Positions 51,001 to 53,663 of a stretch of 53,663 nucleotides of DNA are shown one piece after another. The notes beneath the pieces were generated by a model. That model saw nothing but the letters and a program-made list of their open reading frames with translations. It did no database searches and had not been told where the DNA came from. The position numbers and the translations under genes are program-made. Source of the DNA: CAZOVK01 sp964583165 (GTDB taxonomy: Bacteria; Bacillota; Clostridia; Lachnospirales; WRAX01); NCBI GenBank assembly GCA_964583165.1, contig CAZOVK010000007.1:1-53663 (forward strand), written 5' to 3'. Within the stretch, counting starts at the first letter, position 1. Every line of letters starts with the position of its first letter.

Positions 51001-53099
51001 TACCAGAAGAAGATGTTATTGTCGTTCGTTGGCGAAGTCGGCATACTCACGGTCGCCTTACAAACATAGTTGGTAAGCCCTGTTATGGGGTCGGTGACCT
51101 TCGTGATTATACCGCTGTTATTGTCTATCATAGCCTTCTCTTTAACAGCTCCGGCACCGGCCGCAATTGACTTTACGGTATATATGACATTACCGTTCGC
51201 ATCTTTTTTCGGCGTGACACCGTCTGCTTCATACACCGCGCCGATTTCGAGCGTCAGCCACTCTTTGTCGTCGGCCGTGCTGTTCGTGGCGTTAGGCGTT
51301 AAGTTGCCATAGAAATGGTAGGTAAACGTCTTTACAGGGTTTGGAGTGAGTGAACTAAGCTTATCAAACACTGCGGGCGAACCAAGAATGAACTCTAAAT
51401 CGATAGAAAGACGTTCGGTGACATTACCTGTCGCGCTGTCAATCGCGTTGACAACGTTGACATTCGAGAGGTTAAGGTCTTTTGGCATACCGATTGTCTT
51501 GTTCGCGTCAGTCGGTATATATGCCAAGTATTGGCTCTCAATCCTAGAGGGGTTGAATAGAATCTTGTAGACAACGGCCGCGTTTGACGTTTGGGTTGTC
51601 GGTATAAGCAGTGGTATGTTTGGCGACATCGGCCCCTTTATGCCACTGATGGCCGGTGTGTCGGCCGAGAAAATACCCCCGATAAATGCTCCTGTGTTCA
51701 TGCTATAGGTGACATCGGGCGGCATAACGCCGTTCACATAATGGTAGGGTATGACCTCGATAACATAATTGTCAGAGCCAAAGTCTACCATGCCATAACT
51801 CAAATAGGTATAGACAGCGTCGTCGGGCAAAACCGTATCCGCCACGCCCACTTCTATGTTGGGGTTGGCGGCGGCGGGTTGACACGAATAATAGACCTTC
51901 GTTCCGTTATAGAGTGTAGACGGGTTTAGGTAACGCATCGCAAGTGTTATTGTGTTGTTGGTCAGTTTCTGAAACTTGACAGAACCATCGGTTATGCTGA
52001 TAGTGGTAGCCCCGGCATCACCGATTGGAGTGTTAGACAGCGGTGAATTGACAGTGACTATAGGGCTACTTGGCAGTTGTAAGGCCATGCTGACATTCAA
52101 ATTAGAGCCGTCCGGTACTTTAGGCAAGAAAGAAGCCGTGGCACTATCCCAAAACCTTGGTAATGGCATGTTCACATACACGCCGGTTGTGGGTTTGTCT
52201 ACTGTGCCGGTAGGGGTCACAACGGGCACTGTAGAGCTTGCGGGGTTCGGGTCATTACGCGTTGCTTGGTCTACGTTGTTACCGATATATGTTGTCATCC
52301 AATCAACGGCGGTTGCAAACGCGGCATCTCCGGTCATAGCACCGAATTGTTTTTCATCAAACGGCGCCGCCTTGACATTACCGTCAGCGCCCATGTTGAT
52401 ATATTGTGTCACTGATACGGGCGGGTTTTTCAAGTGTGTAAGGGTGAAATCAAAGAAACTCGCGTTAGTCAGCGCGCCCTGAACCGAGTAATAGAATTTT
52501 TCTGTCAATGCGGTTTTTTGCCACATAAATCTCACGGTTGAAGAGTCGTTGTTCTTCAAGCGGAACACGATACCGAGATTAGACGTGCTCAAACTGCTGT
52601 TCGGTGGAATGATGAAACTAAGTGTTGTCGGGTCTGCCACAACATCAGTCACATTCGACACGCCCGGCGGGAATGTCACCAGATTAGGCGCGACAAAACC
52701 GTTTGTCGTATAGATTTCATAGGCTGAAATATCAATAGCTGTTCGGGTTAATACATTAGCTACCACAGTATAATTGAAGAGTTGAAAATCAACCTTTGTA
52801 CTCTCTGAACCCTTTGTGATTGTCGCTACGGCTTCTCTTTGGTCGGCTAAGTGGTATGTAAGTGACATCGAGTCGCCTTCGGGTATAGTGCCGAAATTCC
52901 AGCTTAAAAGAATCTGGTTGTTTAACTTCGCGTTGGCGTTATAGACGAGGTTATTCGCTATATAATCGTTGCGCTCCCACGTTAAGCCGAGTGGGTTGGC
53001 CGCCATTACAACGCGGACATCAATCAGCCCGTTGAATAGGCCAAAAAGCAAGGTTAGAGCCAGAAAAACCCCTATATGGCGTTTAGTTTTTTGTATCAT
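48024..53099 (-). CDS. Giant secreted FN3-type protein (1691 residues) with SLH-like C-terminus
   Basis: The protein has a signal peptide (KTKRHIGVFLALTLLFGLFN, likely cleaved after VVMA). Long beta-rich stretches include recognisable FN3 modules (for example DVTLSSATVFWSFTTP, DLTVIRAGQYDKYHEIVIQF and GLKQGTSYAIQVRMG) separated by Pro/Thr linkers. The last 130 residues hold SLH-like helices (VFYLMNLYAQKTNTKLANM, then CAFEIGMISDGFSPNSGLN) similar to those in the next gene. I place the start at 53099, where GGGAGGAAATA precedes ATG; a longer frame to 53117 has no site. The two genes form an operon. Repeated FN3 modules suggest a fibre or scaffold outside the cell. Confidence 0.82.
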   Translation of the reverse strand: MIQKTKRHIGVFLALTLLFGLFNGLIDVRVVMAANPLGLTWERNDYIANNLVYNANAKLNNQILLSWNFGTIPEGDSMSLTYHLADQREAVATITKGSESTKVDFQLFNYTVVANVLTRTAIDISAYEIYTTNGFVAPNLVTFPPGVSNVTDVVADPTTLSFIIPPNSSLSTSNLGIVFRLKNNDSSTVRFMWQKTALTEKFYYSVQGALTNASFFDFTLTHLKNPPVSVTQYINMGADGNVKAAPFDEKQFGAMTGDAAFATAVDWMTTYIGNNVDQATRNDPNPASSTVPVVTPTGTVDKPTTGVYVNMPLPRFWDSATASFLPKVPDGSNLNVSMALQLPSSPIVTVNSPLSNTPIGDAGATTISITDGSVKFQKLTNNTITLAMRYLNPSTLYNGTKVYYSCQPAAANPNIEVGVADTVLPDDAVYTYLSYGMVDFGSDNYVIEVIPYHYVNGVMPPDVTYSMNTGAFIGGIFSADTPAISGIKGPMSPNIPLLIPTTQTSNAAVVYKILFNPSRIESQYLAYIPTDANKTIGMPKDLNLSNVNVVNAIDSATGNVTERLSIDLEFILGSPAVFDKLSSLTPNPVKTFTYHFYGNLTPNATNSTADDKEWLTLEIGAVYEADGVTPKKDANGNVIYTVKSIAAGAGAVKEKAMIDNNSGIITKVTDPITGLTNYVCKATVSMPTSPTNDNNIFFWYPGLYYVTMQSSFKSPVTGNIVTSNETVPVSLAVNAPVKYGVPSPANLTGTTPVTINNVEDLRSISVNWTLLNGLNQGVLDYEKFTLNPQQLTMLDNGSPDKFVYYNMYVSTSRKNMDDLLKLSGNPIKGIDAKNIYANTVDTTDYTYANQILTFTDKRFYTNLRTGDVQLVEKIPQTALVGALNPGVIIRELDPNQTYYFVIEAVVVPSAYTIDAATNQKVIGASKPEKTDISRMSFLLAVTTRIQPTDPNDDTVPPRLPDNFDKKDVTLSSATVFWSFTTPLSDTEKATYQFEVLRIQDKQLFESESVDNTKDWYQRAPLKDIMTVLDGLKWNTSTFDSITGDANTSFEYSVGENIYQLKDKGLFPNQVYFYYLRVAKVPAGSDPDKPNTIPTTYSVWLPLSLTTLPVQTPSDLTVIRAGQYDKYHEIVIQFNTQVDLTAASTGYSFQYTVKPDGGVWTSPADMPISSLVPTKKSVTVNGVVYYQYTYKITGLKQGTSYAIQVRMGQLLGTMWIYSGYSNIATTKTDIDPEEAEKDKETNDWKDYLANMLQNLRKQPYWTLAQSPGTFTALYRTNMFDGELSGTAGADYLLGTGSGLSQTYYLPSAVVNKAIAAQKNFKVSVNGMTVNIPAAAFDSTKNLGLTRITNDVKAKTVADYYIRVTVATVYYSGTIDGNSAASPRIDITVDAIGSLAMDAMFDNNILNAMLNLITAQVDSASNAEEIRRQVVAGTASTDVIKYLNSIADSVSKRFMTDATNLLTKNSKGSYAITDLPQRMLVTGTFPSGTTVAAYQLIYNNNINMPIVAINNTSGFYTTKTGAYVFTGRKLYIPALDGSPNAQYLTELITKYGLDELFGRDAMYASTTVTNNMVVGTVARILGASKNADTVAFLNARGITASSRTLYNNINSQDSVFYLMNLYAQKTNTKLANMRITNMARTNGLTGIDSQNLIPIRCAFEIGMISDGFSPNSGLNLKSFLDMLAKLGTKVKLM

Positions 53100-53157
53100 T
53101 ATTTCCTCCCAGCACAAAATTTACCTAATTATATATCGTCAGAATCGTACTGATGTT

Positions 53158-53663
53158 TTATAGTAACCCGAGAAGCTCACGAAGATTCCGTATGCCCATG
53201 ACGTTTATGCCGTCGGGGCGTTTCAGCCCTTTTAGGTTCGCTTCCGGTATGACAGCCGTTGTCAGCCCTAGTTTTTGGGCTTCGGCAATGCGTCTTTCAG
53301 CCGAGTTCACCCCGCGTATCTCGCCCGCAAGCCCTGTTTCGCCAAAAAAGACGGTGTTCGCGTCCATGACCTTGTTTGAGAAACTCGACATTATCGCCGC
53401 CGCTATAGCCATATCGGCCGCCGTTTCGTTTATGCGGATACCACCCGCGATGTTCACATAAACATCATATTCAGAAAGTTTCAATCCGTTGCGCTTTTCG
53501 ATTGACGCTATAATCATGATGACTCGGTTTAGGTCAATGCCCGAAGCGACACGGCGCGGCATTCCGAAGGCCGTGTGTGTGACGAGGGCTTGGGCTTCGG
53601 CAAGGAGCGGGCGCGTGCCCTCCATTGCGCAGGTCACAACAGAACCGGAAGCGTCGAGTGGTC
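53158..53663 (-). CDS. radA: DNA repair protein RadA, C-terminal part (cut by window edge)
   Basis: The visible 160 or so residues are the Lon-protease-like C-terminal domain of RadA/Sms: GSVVTCAMEGTRPLLAE, LVTHTAFGMPRRVASGIDLNR, DVYVNIAGGIRINETAADMAIAAA and FFGETGLAGEIRGV. This domain lacks protease activity and forms the hexamer ring. The ATPase and zinc-finger parts lie outside the window to the right. RadA promotes branch migration in recombination. The frame is open to the edge, so the gene is partial, not truncated by mutation. Its stop lies 59 bases before the start of the giant FN3 gene. Confidence 0.95.
   Translation of the reverse strand, partial: PLDASGSVVTCAMEGTRPLLAEAQALVTHTAFGMPRRVASGIDLNRVIMIIASIEKRNGLKLSEYDVYVNIAGGIRINETAADMAIAAAIMSSFSNKVMDANTVFFGETGLAGEIRGVNSAERRIAEAQKLGLTTAVIPEANLKGLKRPDGINVMGIRNLRELLGLL

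Noticed and set aside
51976..52482. A 168-residue plus-strand frame
   Set aside because: It is antisense to the 1691-residue FN3 gene, with no supporting signals.
1..53663. tRNA, rRNA and transposase genes
   Set aside because: I searched the intergenic gaps by eye for cloverleaf ends and for transposase-like frames and found none.

Overview
The window looks like chromosome of an anaerobic, spore-forming member of the Clostridia. The sequence shows ferredoxin-dependent 2-oxoacid and aldehyde oxidoreductases, sporulation proteins (a YyaC-type spore protease, a YtaF-type membrane protein), a RemA-like regulator, Gram-positive lipoproteins, SH3b and amidase wall proteins, and strong purine-rich ribosome binding sites with frequent TTG and GTG starts. 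I see no rRNA, tRNA, CRISPR array, transposase gene or prophage. No gap between genes exceeds 300 bases. The strain cannot be named from the sequence alone.

Layout. 1-2130: a D,D-carboxypeptidase and a convergent amidase. 2260-8617: a molybdo/tungsto-enzyme operon with a four-cluster polyferredoxin, an AOR-family oxidoreductase, a MoaD/ThiS-like carrier, a DUF952 protein, MoeA, and MoeA fused to a periplasmic-binding-like domain. 8655-14955: a poorly characterised block with a CmpB-like membrane protein, an E/P-rich protein and two small partners, then a vWA protein overlapping a PP2C phosphatase, then a DUF2828 (TROVE-like plus vWA) protein preceded by its own promoter, a structured RNA and an intrinsic terminator. 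14971-17834: three minus-strand genes (coat-like protein, lipoprotein, SH3b secreted protein). 17957-21277: a two-gene 2-oxoacid:ferredoxin oxidoreductase. 21278-25777: small membrane protein, alpha/beta hydrolase-like protein, queA, ftsQ and ftsZ. 25782-30280: Pro-rich repeat protein, ligA, TPR protein and sirtuin.

30265-36474 holds a small XRE regulator diverging from a Cys-rich miniprotein across a perfect 19-bp palindrome, then ytaF, a SUFU-domain protein, a 105-bp imperfect palindrome, a Lon-family protease, and rimI-tsaB-tsaE. 36519-43572 is a plus-strand run: glutamate formimidoyltransferase, hutI, remA, gmk, rpoZ (with a long acidic tail), priA and def, then yyaC. 43596-53099 is dominated by two giant secreted FN3-type proteins with related SLH-like C-termini, transcribed on the minus strand. 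The start of radA runs off the right edge.

The most interesting material is in four places: the DUF2828 leader RNA together with the vWA/PP2C pair; several structured leaders with competing stems (before the 69-residue membrane protein, the oxidoreductase genes, ftsQ and the Lon-like gene); the 105-bp TA-flanked palindrome; and the paired giant surface proteins. All structure calls were made by eye, without folding software or database searches.
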